Made by a program: the position numbers and the translations under genes. Positions 17,896 to 25,350 of a DNA stretch of 64,000 bases are shown here, one piece after another. The DNA is taken from assembly GCF_006874625.1 (NCBI RefSeq), contig NZ_CP030034.1:806001-870000 (forward strand), in the 5' to 3' direction. Every line of letters starts with the position of its first letter. Within the stretch, counting starts at the first letter, position 1. A model generated the notes under the pieces. It had not been told where the DNA came from. It did not search any database and saw only the letters and a list, made by a program, of their open reading frames with translations. Source of the stretch: Bdellovibrio sp. NC01 (GTDB lineage: Bacteria; Bdellovibrionota; Bdellovibrionia; Bdellovibrionales; Bdellovibrionaceae).

Positions 17896-17931
17896 AAGGC
17901 ACGGATCGCGTAAAGGAGCCGTGCCTTTTTT
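17896..17931 (+). terminator. Terminator of the gliding operon, overlapping the lptC leader
   Basis: A 9-bp perfect stem (17896-17904 with 17919-17927) is followed by a run of T to 17931. The 14-nt loop contains AAAGGAG at 17912-17918, the only good Shine-Dalgarno match before lptC (ATG 17935). Confidence 0.85.
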
Positions 17932-17934
17932 ATT

Positions 17935-18942
17935 ATGAAAAACATCAAGAACCTCATCTTTATCGGTCTGCTCATTTTTCTATTCGTAGAGGTTCTGATC
18001 GTATTTCCTTCAAGACTTGAACACGAAGACGACAAAGCCGTTCGTGAACGTATCGCAAAACAAGAAGCCCTTAAGAAATTGAATAACGGCAAAGAACCGG
18101 AACCATCGTCAACTCTTGCTGAACAACGCATGGGTGGCGTGCATTTAGTTGAAAGCCAACAAGGTTTGCGTGACTGGGAATTGTTTGCAACTTCTGCAGA
18201 AGGTAGTCAGAACGCTGGCAACTGGAAGCTTCATGAAGTGCGCGTCCTTTTCTACAACAAAGAAAAAGTAGAATTCACGGTAACGGGTGACACGGGGACC
18301 ATCGATGCAAAATCAAAAGACTTAAGCATCATCGGAAATGTAACGACGCGTTCAGAAAATGGTTATAGCTTTCAAACTCCTTCGGTTTATTACTCTTCAG
18401 TGAAAAGGCAAATTGAAAGCCCTGAAGAAGTCACGATGAAGGGCCCTAAAGATACCACGGGCGAAGGCATGTTGTTGAAAGGTCGACGCATGCTTGTGAC
18501 GGTTGACGATTCGAAAATGTTTATCAAAGAAAACGTCGTTGCGAAAAAACCGATGAAAGAAGGCAAATCCTTCGAAGTGGCAGCTGACGGTGCGGAATTC
18601 AGTGGAAAAAGCCGTGAAGCCAAGTTCTTGGGTAAAGTCCGCATGACTTACGATAATATGCGTCTAGAGGGCCCCGAAGCATCGTTTTTATACAGCAGTG
18701 GAGCCGCCATGCTAAGCTCTGTCGCCGTCAAAGGTGGCGTCAAAGTGAGTGACGCCGACAAATTTGCGACGGCAGAGAATGTGAACCTAGACCTTCTTGC
18801 GAATAAATACGTCTTTAAAGGTCGTCCCAAAATCATTCAAAACAATGACGAGCTGAGCGGTGAAGAAATCGTTTTTCTCGACGGCGGAAAAAAGGTTAAG
18901 ATCGAGAAAGTCCGAGCGAAAATGGAGAACAAAAAGCGATGA
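17935..18942 (+). CDS. lptC: LPS export protein LptC with extended OstA/LptA-like region
   Basis: 335 aa with one N-terminal transmembrane helix (about 7-25) and a periplasmic beta-jellyroll region. Residues about 60-195 fit LptC ([33 protein letters not shown]). The protein is much longer than typical LptC (about 190 aa): residues about 195-330 continue with further OstA-like repeats ([41 protein letters not shown]), so it may combine LptC with an LptA-like extension. It overlaps lptB by 4 bp (ATGA), fixing its role as the periplasmic partner of the LptB2FG exporter moving LPS to the outer membrane. Confidence 0.87.
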   Translation: MKNIKNLIFIGLLIFLFVEVLIVFPSRLEHEDDKAVRERIAKQEALKKLNNGKEPEPSSTLAEQRMGGVHLVESQQGLRDWELFATSAEGSQNAGNWKLHEVRVLFYNKEKVEFTVTGDTGTIDAKSKDLSIIGNVTTRSENGYSFQTPSVYYSSVKRQIESPEEVTMKGPKDTTGEGMLLKGRRMLVTVDDSKMFIKENVVAKKPMKEGKSFEVAADGAEFSGKSREAKFLGKVRMTYDNMRLEGPEASFLYSSGAAMLSSVAVKGGVKVSDADKFATAENVNLDLLANKYVFKGRPKIIQNNDELSGEEIVFLDGGKKVKIEKVRAKMENKKR

Positions 18943-19661
18943 GCTTACTGACCATCAAAGAAATCTCGAAAGCCTTCAAAAAGCGTAAAGTTGTTGATGG
19001 CGCCTCTTTTTCTGTGGAATCCGGCCAAGTGGTAGGTCTTTTGGGACCCAACGGTGCTGGTAAGACAACTTCGTTTTACATGGTTGTTGGTATCATCCAG
19101 CCGGATACCGGCGAAATTGATTTAGATAACGAAAAAATCACAGACCTACCGATGTATAAGCGCGCGCGTGTGGGCTTAAGTTACTTGGCGCAAGAACCAA
19201 GTATCTTTAGAAAACTGACGGTCGCTGAAAACATTACGGTCGCTTTGGAAGCTCACGGTTACAGTGGGGCTCAACGCGCTGAAAAGCTTGAACAGCTTAT
19301 CGGCGATTTCCGTGTTGACCACATTCGCGACAGTTACGGCTACGCCCTATCGGGTGGTGAGCGTCGTCGTGTTGAGATCGCTCGTGCTCTTGCGGGTTCG
19401 CCGAAGTTCCTTCTTCTGGATGAACCGTTCGCAGGTATCGATCCAATTGCGGTCGCCGATATTCAAAATATCATCCGCGAGCTTAAGGCCAAAGGTATAG
19501 GAGTTCTTATCACGGATCATAACGTGCGTGAGACTTTAGGCATTTGCGATTATGCTTATATACTGAAGGACGGGAAGATCCAGGTTAGCGGAAGTTCTCA
19601 TGAAATCGCTAATTCTGAGTTAGCTCGTAAATTCTATCTCGGTGAACACTTTAAACTTTAG
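18939..19661 (+). CDS. lptB: LPS export ABC transporter ATP-binding protein
   Basis: 240 aa, the usual LptB length. Walker A is GPNGAGKTT at 36-44, the ABC signature [15 protein letters not shown] lies near 138-152, and Walker [14 protein letters not shown] near 158-170, followed by the switch His in [10 protein letters not shown]. The FAGIDP and HNVRETL texts are typical of LptB rather than of other ABC ATPases. It hydrolyses ATP in the cytoplasm to drive extraction of LPS by LptFG. It overlaps lptC and is 53 bp from rpoN, the arrangement lptB-rpoN seen in many proteobacteria. Confidence 0.95.
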   Translation: MSLLTIKEISKAFKKRKVVDGASFSVESGQVVGLLGPNGAGKTTSFYMVVGIIQPDTGEIDLDNEKITDLPMYKRARVGLSYLAQEPSIFRKLTVAENITVALEAHGYSGAQRAEKLEQLIGDFRVDHIRDSYGYALSGGERRRVEIARALAGSPKFLLLDEPFAGIDPIAVADIQNIIRELKAKGIGVLITDHNVRETLGICDYAYILKDGKIQVSGSSHEIANSELARKFYLGEHFKL

Positions 19662-19714
19662 CTTTGAGGTCATAAGACCTTCGCTGTAGTAGCGTTAGTA
19701 AGAAAGGGAACTCA

Positions 19715-21154
19715 ATGGCTCTTAGACAGACCATGAACCTGAGCCAATCACTGGTCATCACTCCGCAGTTGCAACAAGCAATCAAGCTTTTGCAAATGTC
19801 GCGTATGGAGTTGGAATCAGCGGTTCGTTCAGAGCTTGAGGAAAATCCTATTCTTGAAGAAGCGGAAGTGTTGAAGGAAGACGATCTTCAGCGCACGAAA
19901 GAAGCTGCTGCTGAAGTTGATCCATCATCGGGAGAAGCTGCCAACGATCAGCATTCTCAAGATCCACAAAAACAAGATGAGTTTGAGTGGGAATCTTACA
20001 TTGAAGCGAATCAAAAACCTCCGCAGTCTGGCATGGCCGGTTCTGAAGAGATCATGAACTATGAGAACGTCATCACGGCTTCTCAAACTTTGCACGATCA
20101 CCTTTACTGGCAAGTTAAAATGAACGGCTTTTCTGAAGAAGAAGAGCGTGCTGCTGATGCCTTGATCGGTGCGATTGATGATGACGGTTACATCAAAGTT
20201 CCACTTGATGAAATTGCTAAAGAAGAAAATATCGATCAGGGTCTTTTGGAAGACACTCTGACTTTGATTCACGAATTCGATCCACCAGGTGTGGGCGCTC
20301 GTGATTTGAAAGAGTGCTTGCTTGTTCAAGCCAAACATCTTCAAGAGGACACTCACGATCTTGTTAACTTGATCAACAATCACTTAAAAGATCTTGAAAA
20401 GAAAAACTACGAGGCGATTGCTAAGGCGATGGGCCGTGACGTTGAAGACATCGTAGAACTTTGCAAAATCATTTATGCGATGGATCCGAAACCAGGTCGC
20501 GCATTCGTAAGTAGCGATACTCACTATGTAACACCTGACGTTTACGTTTATAAAGTCGGCGACGATTACGTTGTTTCTTTGAATGAAGACGGTTTGCCAC
20601 GTTTGAAAATTTCTAACTTCTACAAAAACATGTTGAAGGGTGGAAAGTCGACGGGCGATAAAACTCAAGACTACATCCAGGAAAAACTTCGTTCCGCAGT
20701 ATGGTTGATTAAATCCATCCACCAACGCCAAAGAACGATCTATAAAGTTGCAGAATCCATCGTTAAACACCAAAGAGAGTTTTTCGAAAAAGGTTCTGAG
20801 CATCTAAAACCAATGGTTCTGCGTGATATCGCTAACGATATCGGTATGCATGAATCAACGGTATCTCGTGTGACGACGGCGAAGTACGTGCATACTCCAC
20901 AAGGTATCTACGAGCTTAAATATTTCTTCAATTCGGGCATTGCCTCTTCAGACGGGGACTCGCTTGCAAGTGAATCTGTGAAAATCAAAATCAAAGATTT
21001 GGTTGCGAAAGAAGATCCAAAAAATCCACTTTCGGATCAGAAGATCGTGGATCTTTTAAAAGTCGAAGGTATTCAAATCGCGCGCAGAACTGTGGCGAAG
21101 TACCGTGACATGTTGAAGATCTTGCCTTCATCACAACGTAAGAAGTATTTCTAG
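19715..21154 (+). CDS. rpoN: RNA polymerase sigma-54 factor
   Basis: 479 aa with all three RpoN regions. The N-terminal activator-interacting region starts LRQTMNLSQSLVITPQLQQA; an acidic region about 55-110 follows; the core-binding domain is about 110-300; the C-terminal DNA-binding part has the HTH MHESTVSRVTTAKYVHTPQG and the RpoN box ARRTVAKYRDM near residue 453. It directs transcription of enhancer-dependent promoters. GAAAGGGAAC before ATG 19715 is a good ribosome site. It follows lptB directly, so it may be co-transcribed with lptCB. No -24/-12 promoter was recognised in this window. Confidence 0.95.
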   Translation: MALRQTMNLSQSLVITPQLQQAIKLLQMSRMELESAVRSELEENPILEEAEVLKEDDLQRTKEAAAEVDPSSGEAANDQHSQDPQKQDEFEWESYIEANQKPPQSGMAGSEEIMNYENVITASQTLHDHLYWQVKMNGFSEEEERAADALIGAIDDDGYIKVPLDEIAKEENIDQGLLEDTLTLIHEFDPPGVGARDLKECLLVQAKHLQEDTHDLVNLINNHLKDLEKKNYEAIAKAMGRDVEDIVELCKIIYAMDPKPGRAFVSSDTHYVTPDVYVYKVGDDYVVSLNEDGLPRLKISNFYKNMLKGGKSTGDKTQDYIQEKLRSAVWLIKSIHQRQRTIYKVAESIVKHQREFFEKGSEHLKPMVLRDIANDIGMHESTVSRVTTAKYVHTPQGIYELKYFFNSGIASSDGDSLASESVKIKIKDLVAKEDPKNPLSDQKIVDLLKVEGIQIARRTVAKYRDMLKILPSSQRKKYF

Positions 21155-21181
21155 TCGATTCGAGCAAAAACTCAGCCCTGT

Positions 21182-21230
21182 CCCTTTAAATGCCTTTGCC
21201 CGCGCGGCAAAGATGAATTAAAAGGTGGGG
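21182..21230 (+). other. Two-tier hairpin in the apt leader
   Basis: A perfect 7-bp inner stem (21194-21200 with 21206-21212, loop CGCGC) sits within a weaker outer stem (CCTTTAA at 21183-21189 with TTAAAAGG at 21218-21225). It ends immediately before the apt ribosome site GGGGAGGAG. There is no T-tract, so it does not look like a simple terminator of rpoN; it may be a leader structure or an mRNA end stabiliser. Confidence 0.4.
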
Positions 21231-21243
21231 AGGAGTTTTGTGC

Positions 21244-21741
21244 ATGGATTTAAAATCACTGATTCGCGACGTACCTAATTTCCCAAAAGAGGGCATTCTT
21301 TTCAGAGATATGACTCCGCTTTTGCAAAATCCAAAAGCTTTGGACTTTGTTTCACAAAATTTGGTGAAAGATGTCGATCTTACGCAAATTGATTATTTTG
21401 CGGGCATCGAATCGCGTGGTTTTATTTTGGCGTCGCACTTGGCGGCGACTCACAAGAAAGGTTTTCTGCCAATTCGCAAAGCGGGGAAACTTCCTCCTCC
21501 AACAAAAAGAATTCATTACGCTTTAGAATACGGCACGGCAGAGATCGAACTTCCTGTGGGTCATGGTAAAATCATGATCGTCGACGATGTATTAGCGACA
21601 GGCGGAACTTTGCAAGCGGCGATCGATTTAAGTAATTTGGCTGGTTACACCGTGCAAGCTGTGGGCGTGCTTGTAAATCTGACGTTCTTGAACAAAATGA
21701 AATTTAATAACAAAGAGGTTTTGTCCCTTGTTCAATATTAA
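21244..21741 (+). CDS. apt: Adenine phosphoribosyltransferase
   Basis: 165 aa from ATG 21244, chosen because GGGGAGGAG (21227-21235) lies 8 nt upstream; an in-frame TTG at 21238 is too close to it. It salvages adenine plus PRPP to AMP. The family PRPP-binding loop is clear (IMIVDDVLATGGTLQAAI), the N-terminus reads IRDVPNFPKEGILFRDMTPLL, the conserved substrate segment of Apt, and GIESRGFILA is also present. The next gene starts inside its 3' end. Co-transcription with a nucleosidase that frees adenine makes a short purine-salvage unit. Confidence 0.94.
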   Translation: MDLKSLIRDVPNFPKEGILFRDMTPLLQNPKALDFVSQNLVKDVDLTQIDYFAGIESRGFILASHLAATHKKGFLPIRKAGKLPPPTKRIHYALEYGTAEIELPVGHGKIMIVDDVLATGGTLQAAIDLSNLAGYTVQAVGVLVNLTFLNKMKFNNKEVLSLVQY

Positions 21742-22303
21742 AGATGTCGCCGTTTTGATGGCCTTACAAAATGAATCACAAGGTCTTTTTGAAAAAGAAG
21801 GCATTCCTGTTGTTTACACGGGCATTGGTAAAGTGAATGCCGCGATGACAGCGATGGATGTGATTCAAAAAACTCAATGCAAAGTGATTATTAACTTAGG
21901 CACTGCGGGCAGTAGTAAATTTAAAACGCATGAATTGATTGAGGTGTCTTCATTCGTTCAGCGCGATATGGACATTTCGCCTCTGGGATTCAAAGTGGGA
22001 GAGACGCCGTTTGATCCGATTCCTGGTGCCATCAACCTGATCCCGTATTTCCCAGAATTGCCACAAGGTGTGTGCAGCACGGGTGATAATTTCGAAACGG
22101 GAACACCGAAACTTCCTTCGGATCTTGTTGATATGGAAGGTTACGCGATTGCCAAAGTGTGCCGCAAGATGGGCGTGCAATTGATTTCGTTGAAGTACAT
22201 CACAGACGGTGCGGATCACAATGCGCACAACGATTGGGCGGCGAATTTAATCCCGGGCTCACAAAAATTGTTAGAGTATTTTAAAAAGATGGTCGAGGCA
22301 TAA
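21728..22303 (+). CDS. Purine nucleosidase/phosphorylase-family protein (MTA/SAH nucleosidase-like)
   Basis: 191 aa, TTG start at 21728 overlapping the end of apt by 14 bp, with AGAGG about 10 nt upstream. The PNP_UDP fold is shown by ALQNESQGLFE at the N-terminus, GIGKVNAAMTAMD, INLGTAGSS and the sugar-binding VDMEGYAIAKVCR near 137-149, then SLKYITDGAD. This is the pattern of MTA/SAH nucleosidase and futalosine hydrolase; it is shorter than typical MtnN (about 230 aa), and the specificity cannot be fixed. Adjacent apt would recycle adenine released from methylthioadenosine or S-adenosylhomocysteine. Confidence 0.8.
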   Translation: MFNIKDVAVLMALQNESQGLFEKEGIPVVYTGIGKVNAAMTAMDVIQKTQCKVIINLGTAGSSKFKTHELIEVSSFVQRDMDISPLGFKVGETPFDPIPGAINLIPYFPELPQGVCSTGDNFETGTPKLPSDLVDMEGYAIAKVCRKMGVQLISLKYITDGADHNAHNDWAANLIPGSQKLLEYFKKMVEA

Positions 22304-22305
22304 AG

Positions 22306-22326
22306 AACTCCGACACAGTCGGAGTT
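22306..22326. terminator. Hairpin between convergent genes
   Basis: A perfect 9-bp stem (22306-22314 with 22318-22326) closes a 3-nt loop between the nucleosidase stop (22303) and the minus-strand gene end (22338). T-tracts are weak on both sides, so it may be a bidirectional terminator of modest strength. Confidence 0.6.
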
Positions 22327-22337
22327 TAAGCTTGGTG

Positions 22338-23447
22338 TTAGCGAACGCCGCTGCCATTTCCGCTGCCACGCAAAGTTTCGCTGGCAGTGCCTTTCGGGGC
22401 GAGCTTCGATTTTTCCGCAGCTTGCACCATTTTATCAAAACAGTTTGTCTTTTGATCGTTGTCACAACATTTGTAAGCGGCAGCAATAGCACGCTCTTCA
22501 GGAAGTACAGCTTTTTCCTGCATTTGGTCGGCTTTATCTTTCGGGAATGAATAAGCCGTTTCAGAACTGACTTTGCCATTTTTGATTTTCACAACCACAC
22601 CCGCGGCCGGCATATTACCAGCAGATAGTGCCGTACAAATCGCAGAGGGATGTTTAACGCCCGCAATGATTTCAGTGACGCTGCCATCTTCATGATAAAG
22701 CTTCACGACACGTGGATAAAGAGCCGCATTCACACGGGCACTTTCTTCAGCATTACAAAGATAGCTTGCGCCACCTTCTTGCACAGAATCGGTTGAAACA
22801 TCGCCAGCGGAACCTTGGCACTTTACTTCAATGCCGACTAAGTCTTTAGCTGAAAACAATTGCTTCATGGTTGCGATACTCGTCTTATCAAGTTCGGCAA
22901 CGCCGTCCTTTTTAACATAGGTATCGTACAGACGCGAACCCACCCATTTTTTTGATTCTTGATTCCATTTTTCCAATAAGCGTTCCACTAAAAACGTTGG
23001 GCTGCCTTCTGTCGCGGCGTAAGCCGAATTCACAATGAAAGACCACAATGAAGCGCGACCACGCAAAGCACGCTCAACGTATTTAATACGCTCAACCGGG
23101 TCGCGATAGGGAGTCACGTCAACTAACAAGCCATTTACGTGTGCAGAGCCGTTTTCTTTAAATTCGATCGAATACTTGCGTGAGTTGATTGAGAACTCCA
23201 TGGTCTGTTCCGTCGTTGAAACCTTCGCAAGAGTCGGTGTTGTAAAACCCGAAACTTCATAACCTGCACGCTTCAACGACGCTAAGTCGCTGGCAGAAAA
23301 ACTTGCTCCAACAATCGCCGCATCCGAAAACTTGCTATAAAGCTCGCGCACGTTTTCGAAGCTGTGCTCTTTGATGGCATCCAATGGTTTGGCGATTGAA
23401 GTCAGAGAAGTCATTAAAATAAGGGCAGAAACGACCAAGTATTTCAT
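22338..23447 (-). CDS. Secreted protein, unknown function
   Basis: 369 aa with a signal peptide (residues 1-19, ending SIA-K). The mature protein is hydrophilic. A hydrophobic stretch RASLWSFIVNSAYAATEG near 131-148 resembles an internal signal-like segment. Five Cys lie in the second half, including VKCQG, YLCNAEE, AICTAL and KCCDNDQKTNCFDK, suggesting disulfides. The last 25 residues are Gly/Ser-rich. No family recognised. Its start codon lies exactly 7 nt after a sigma-28-like -10 box and there is no Shine-Dalgarno, so its mRNA is probably leaderless (promoter at 23455-23481). Confidence 0.75.
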   Translation of the reverse strand: MKYLVVSALILMTSLTSIAKPLDAIKEHSFENVRELYSKFSDAAIVGASFSASDLASLKRAGYEVSGFTTPTLAKVSTTEQTMEFSINSRKYSIEFKENGSAHVNGLLVDVTPYRDPVERIKYVERALRGRASLWSFIVNSAYAATEGSPTFLVERLLEKWNQESKKWVGSRLYDTYVKKDGVAELDKTSIATMKQLFSAKDLVGIEVKCQGSAGDVSTDSVQEGGASYLCNAEESARVNAALYPRVVKLYHEDGSVTEIIAGVKHPSAICTALSAGNMPAAGVVVKIKNGKVSSETAYSFPKDKADQMQEKAVLPEERAIAAAYKCCDNDQKTNCFDKMVQAAEKSKLAPKGTASETLRGSGNGSGVR

Positions 23448-23454
23448 GTCATAT

Positions 23455-23481
23455 GTATCGGAATTTTACGAAAAAATTTAA
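23455..23481 (-). promoter_or_regulatory. Sigma-28 (FliA)-like promoter, leaderless geometry
   Basis: On the minus strand TTAAATTT (23481-23474), an 11-nt spacer and TCCGATAC (23462-23455) match the sigma-28 consensus TAAAGTTT-N11-GCCGATAA at 6 of 8 and 6 of 8 positions. The ATG at 23447 follows after 7 nt (ATATGAC), about where transcription should begin. Confidence 0.6.
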
Positions 23482-23516
23482 GTTTCAGTCTCAAAAAGAG
23501 AATGCAAACAAACACC

Positions 23517-23543
23517 TTATCTTTAGTCTAGTGGGGCCGATAA
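23517..23543 (+). promoter_or_regulatory. Sigma-28 (FliA)-like promoter, leaderless geometry
   Basis: TTATCTTT, 11 nt, GCCGATAA: the -10 is a perfect match to the sigma-28 consensus and the -35 matches 5 of 8. The ATG at 23551 follows after 7 nt (GTTTCCT) with no Shine-Dalgarno. It faces away from the similar promoter at 23455-23481. Confidence 0.72.
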
Positions 23544-23550
23544 GTTTCCT

Positions 23551-24081
23551 ATGATGTCTGTACGAACTGTTTTCTTATGTCTGATTGCCGTTGGTGGCCT
23601 TGCCATCGGATACAGTCAAAATCCCTTCGGAAGAAAACCTAAAGCCGCCCCCCAGATTGCTCAGAACGAAGCGCAGGCGTTGCGTGAAAAAGCGCATTTT
23701 TATTTTCTGATGCGCAACTATCAAGGAGCATTGGATCTGACGGAAAATTTTCCGTCCACTTCTAAAGAGTACGAACAAGTGCAAATCATTCGTCGTATGG
23801 CTCAATACAAGATCAAAAAAAATCAGGGCAGAAAAACCAAGGTGAACGAGTGGGATTATCAGGCGTATCCCGCGGCCGTGCGGGATTCCCTGTTTGATTC
23901 TCTTTATGCAAGTTCGCAGGGGCGCTGTTTTGATGCGTATCAAGACATGAAAGTGGTCAGCCTCTATACAAATAAATCTTACGAAGAGTGGATTTATAAC
24001 AATTGCAAAGAGTCTCGTGACAGCCGTCAACCGGCGTCGGAGCGTGCGCTGGAAGCATTGAATCTCAAAGAGACGAAATAA
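23551..24081 (+). CDS. Exported or membrane-anchored small protein, unknown function
   Basis: 176 aa with an N-terminal hydrophobic segment (about 6-20, VFLCLIAVGGLAIGY) acting as signal peptide or anchor. The rest is helical and hydrophilic: residues 40-90 resemble a TPR-like pair (LREKAHFYFLMRNYQGALDL, IIRRMAQYKIKKNQG). Two Cys (GRCFDAYQ, NNCKESRD) are late in the chain. No family recognised. A perfect sigma-28 -10 box ends 7 nt before the ATG, so it is likely expressed with flagellar or attack-phase genes from a leaderless mRNA. Confidence 0.75.
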   Translation: MMSVRTVFLCLIAVGGLAIGYSQNPFGRKPKAAPQIAQNEAQALREKAHFYFLMRNYQGALDLTENFPSTSKEYEQVQIIRRMAQYKIKKNQGRKTKVNEWDYQAYPAAVRDSLFDSLYASSQGRCFDAYQDMKVVSLYTNKSYEEWIYNNCKESRDSRQPASERALEALNLKETK

Positions 24082-24142
24082 ACTAAAAAAAATGAGAAAA
24101 ACACTAACCGGAAATAAATCGAACTGAATCTCAAAATAAGGC

Positions 24143-24169
24143 TCATCTTTGGTCGAGCTGGACCGATAA
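24143..24169 (+). promoter_or_regulatory. Sigma-28 (FliA)-like promoter of hpf
   Basis: TCATCTTT, 11 nt, ACCGATAA, followed by G. Over 28 aligned positions it agrees at 22 with the promoter at 23517-23543, including the spacer. Unlike that one it leaves a leader of about 40 nt with a normal ribosome site (GAAGGAG) before ATG 24216. Confidence 0.68.
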
Positions 24170-24215
24170 GAGCAATAGAACAAAAGGCCTTGAAAGGGGC
24201 TGAAGGAGAAAAAAC

Positions 24216-24566
24216 ATGAAACTCAACTACACTTTTAAGCACCTCGATCACTCGGATTCTCTAGAGACTTACACGGCAGAAAGAATGGAAGAGATCGGGA
24301 AATTCTTGCTTAAAGAGGGTTACGGCAACGTTTACTTCAGCAAAACGAAAAATGAGTTCTGCGTGGAAGTTTCTGTGAACACGCGCGAGAAATATTTTAA
24401 AGCTTCTGGGTTCAGCGTAGATGTGTACGCAGCAGTGGACTCAGTCGTTGAAAAACTCGAGAAGCAATTTTTGAAAAATACGAAGTTGCATAAAGATCAC
24501 AAGAAGCCAGAGCTTTCTCGCGAAGGCCGACTGGAGACAGCAATTCGTTTCAGAAAAGCCGCGTAG
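24216..24566 (+). CDS. hpf: Ribosome hibernation-promoting factor (HPF/RaiA, short form)
   Basis: 116 aa, the size of short HPF/YfiA proteins. The beta-alpha-beta-beta-beta-alpha order is readable: FKHLDHSDSLETYTAERMEEI, then FCVEVSVNTREKYFKASG and DVYAAVDSVVEKLEKQF, the conserved block that lies in the ribosomal decoding channel, and a basic C-terminal tail (LHKDHKKPELS). It binds 30S subunits and keeps ribosomes idle in starved cells. The sigma-28-like promoter upstream would tie it to the motile, non-growing phase. It has its own terminator, and its TAG stop is followed directly by A/T-rich spacer. Confidence 0.88.
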   Translation: MKLNYTFKHLDHSDSLETYTAERMEEIGKFLLKEGYGNVYFSKTKNEFCVEVSVNTREKYFKASGFSVDVYAAVDSVVEKLEKQFLKNTKLHKDHKKPELSREGRLETAIRFRKAA

Positions 24567-24597
24567 AATTTTTTTAAACTTATTTGGTGTCAGAAAT

Positions 24598-24628
24598 AAA
24601 AGGTGGTCTTTTGACCACCTTTTGTTAT
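24598..24628 (+). terminator. Rho-independent terminator of hpf
   Basis: A perfect 11-bp stem (24598-24608 with 24613-24623), a TTTT loop and a short T-rich tail (TTTTGTTATT), 31 bp after the hpf stop. Confidence 0.85.
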
Positions 24629-24638
24629 TAATGCCTTT

Positions 24639-25265
24639 ATGACAAATGTAAGGCATCAGGACGTTCCCGGAAATTGGCTCTTCAGTTCGTCAGTTTTGGA
24701 AAACGAAGAAATTTTAAATTATAAATTCCGTCTGCTATTAACGATCAATTTCGTAACGGCTTTGGTGATGTGGATGTACGTCTTCATCGCTTCATTCTTT
24801 GTCGCGGGTTCTACAGAAGGCTATATTGGCTTCGTCTGCTCTGTGCTTCACGTGTTTTCACCGCTGATCTATCGTTGGACTCGTTCGATGCCGCTTGCGG
24901 CCTATAACGTGGTTGCAACCGGCTTTGTGTTCCAAACAACTTTTGCCTACCGAACGGGTGGTTTTTACTCTCCGACATTGATTTGGGTCGCGGTCTTACC
25001 ACTAATCGTGGGAATCCTCACAAGCAAAGCTCACGCTATTCTGTGGACGATGATTTCGGCTAGCGCCGTAGTTGTGATGTTTTATCTACAACAGGCCAAT
25101 TTGATACCCCCAGATCAGCTTCTGGAGTCGGGAAGAGCCACCGTGCAGTTCATGATTGCTCTAGGACTTATTATTCTTGTTGGCGGCTTTACGCTGTTCT
25201 TTATTGAGCTAGGCTATTTCTTCTACAACAACAGATTCCAAGCCAAGTCACCGGTTGACCCCTAA
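24639..25265 (+). CDS. Integral membrane protein resembling a stand-alone histidine-kinase sensor domain
   Basis: 208 aa, about six hydrophobic segments (roughly 29-57, 62-78, 86-105, 112-130, 133-152, 166-195). The text RTGGFYSPTLIWVAVLPLIVGIL resembles the membrane sensor part of multi-TM histidine kinases and cyclases, where a G-G-x-x-S-P motif is common (quoted here as TGGFYSP). No kinase, GGDEF or HAMP domain follows; the protein ends soon after the last helix with a short polar tail. It may be a truncated sensor or a free-standing membrane domain. No Shine-Dalgarno is seen, and TGTTATTAA, an extended -10-like box, ends 7 nt before the ATG. Confidence 0.65.
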   Translation: MTNVRHQDVPGNWLFSSSVLENEEILNYKFRLLLTINFVTALVMWMYVFIASFFVAGSTEGYIGFVCSVLHVFSPLIYRWTRSMPLAAYNVVATGFVFQTTFAYRTGGFYSPTLIWVAVLPLIVGILTSKAHAILWTMISASAVVVMFYLQQANLIPPDQLLESGRATVQFMIALGLIILVGGFTLFFIELGYFFYNNRFQAKSPVDP

Positions 25266-25273
25266 ATGCGAGT

Positions 25274-25301
25274 TTGATAGGTTGCGAGTTCTTAATAGAC
25301 T
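25274..25301 (+). promoter_or_regulatory. Possible sigma-70 promoter of metK
   Basis: TTGATA (25274-25279), 16-nt spacer, TAGACT (25296-25301). It agrees at 5 of 6 and 4 of 6 with consensus and leaves a leader of about 40 nt. The leader is too short for the known SAM riboswitch classes and no such fold was recognised. Confidence 0.35.
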
Positions 25302-25350
25302 ATAGGGCGCAAGCTCTTAACAATCTTTCCTGCATAGAGGACTAAAAGAA

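Noticed and set aside
25266-25350. SAM-type riboswitch before metK
   Set aside because: Only 85 bp are available and I could not fit the leader to a known SAM or SAH riboswitch fold.
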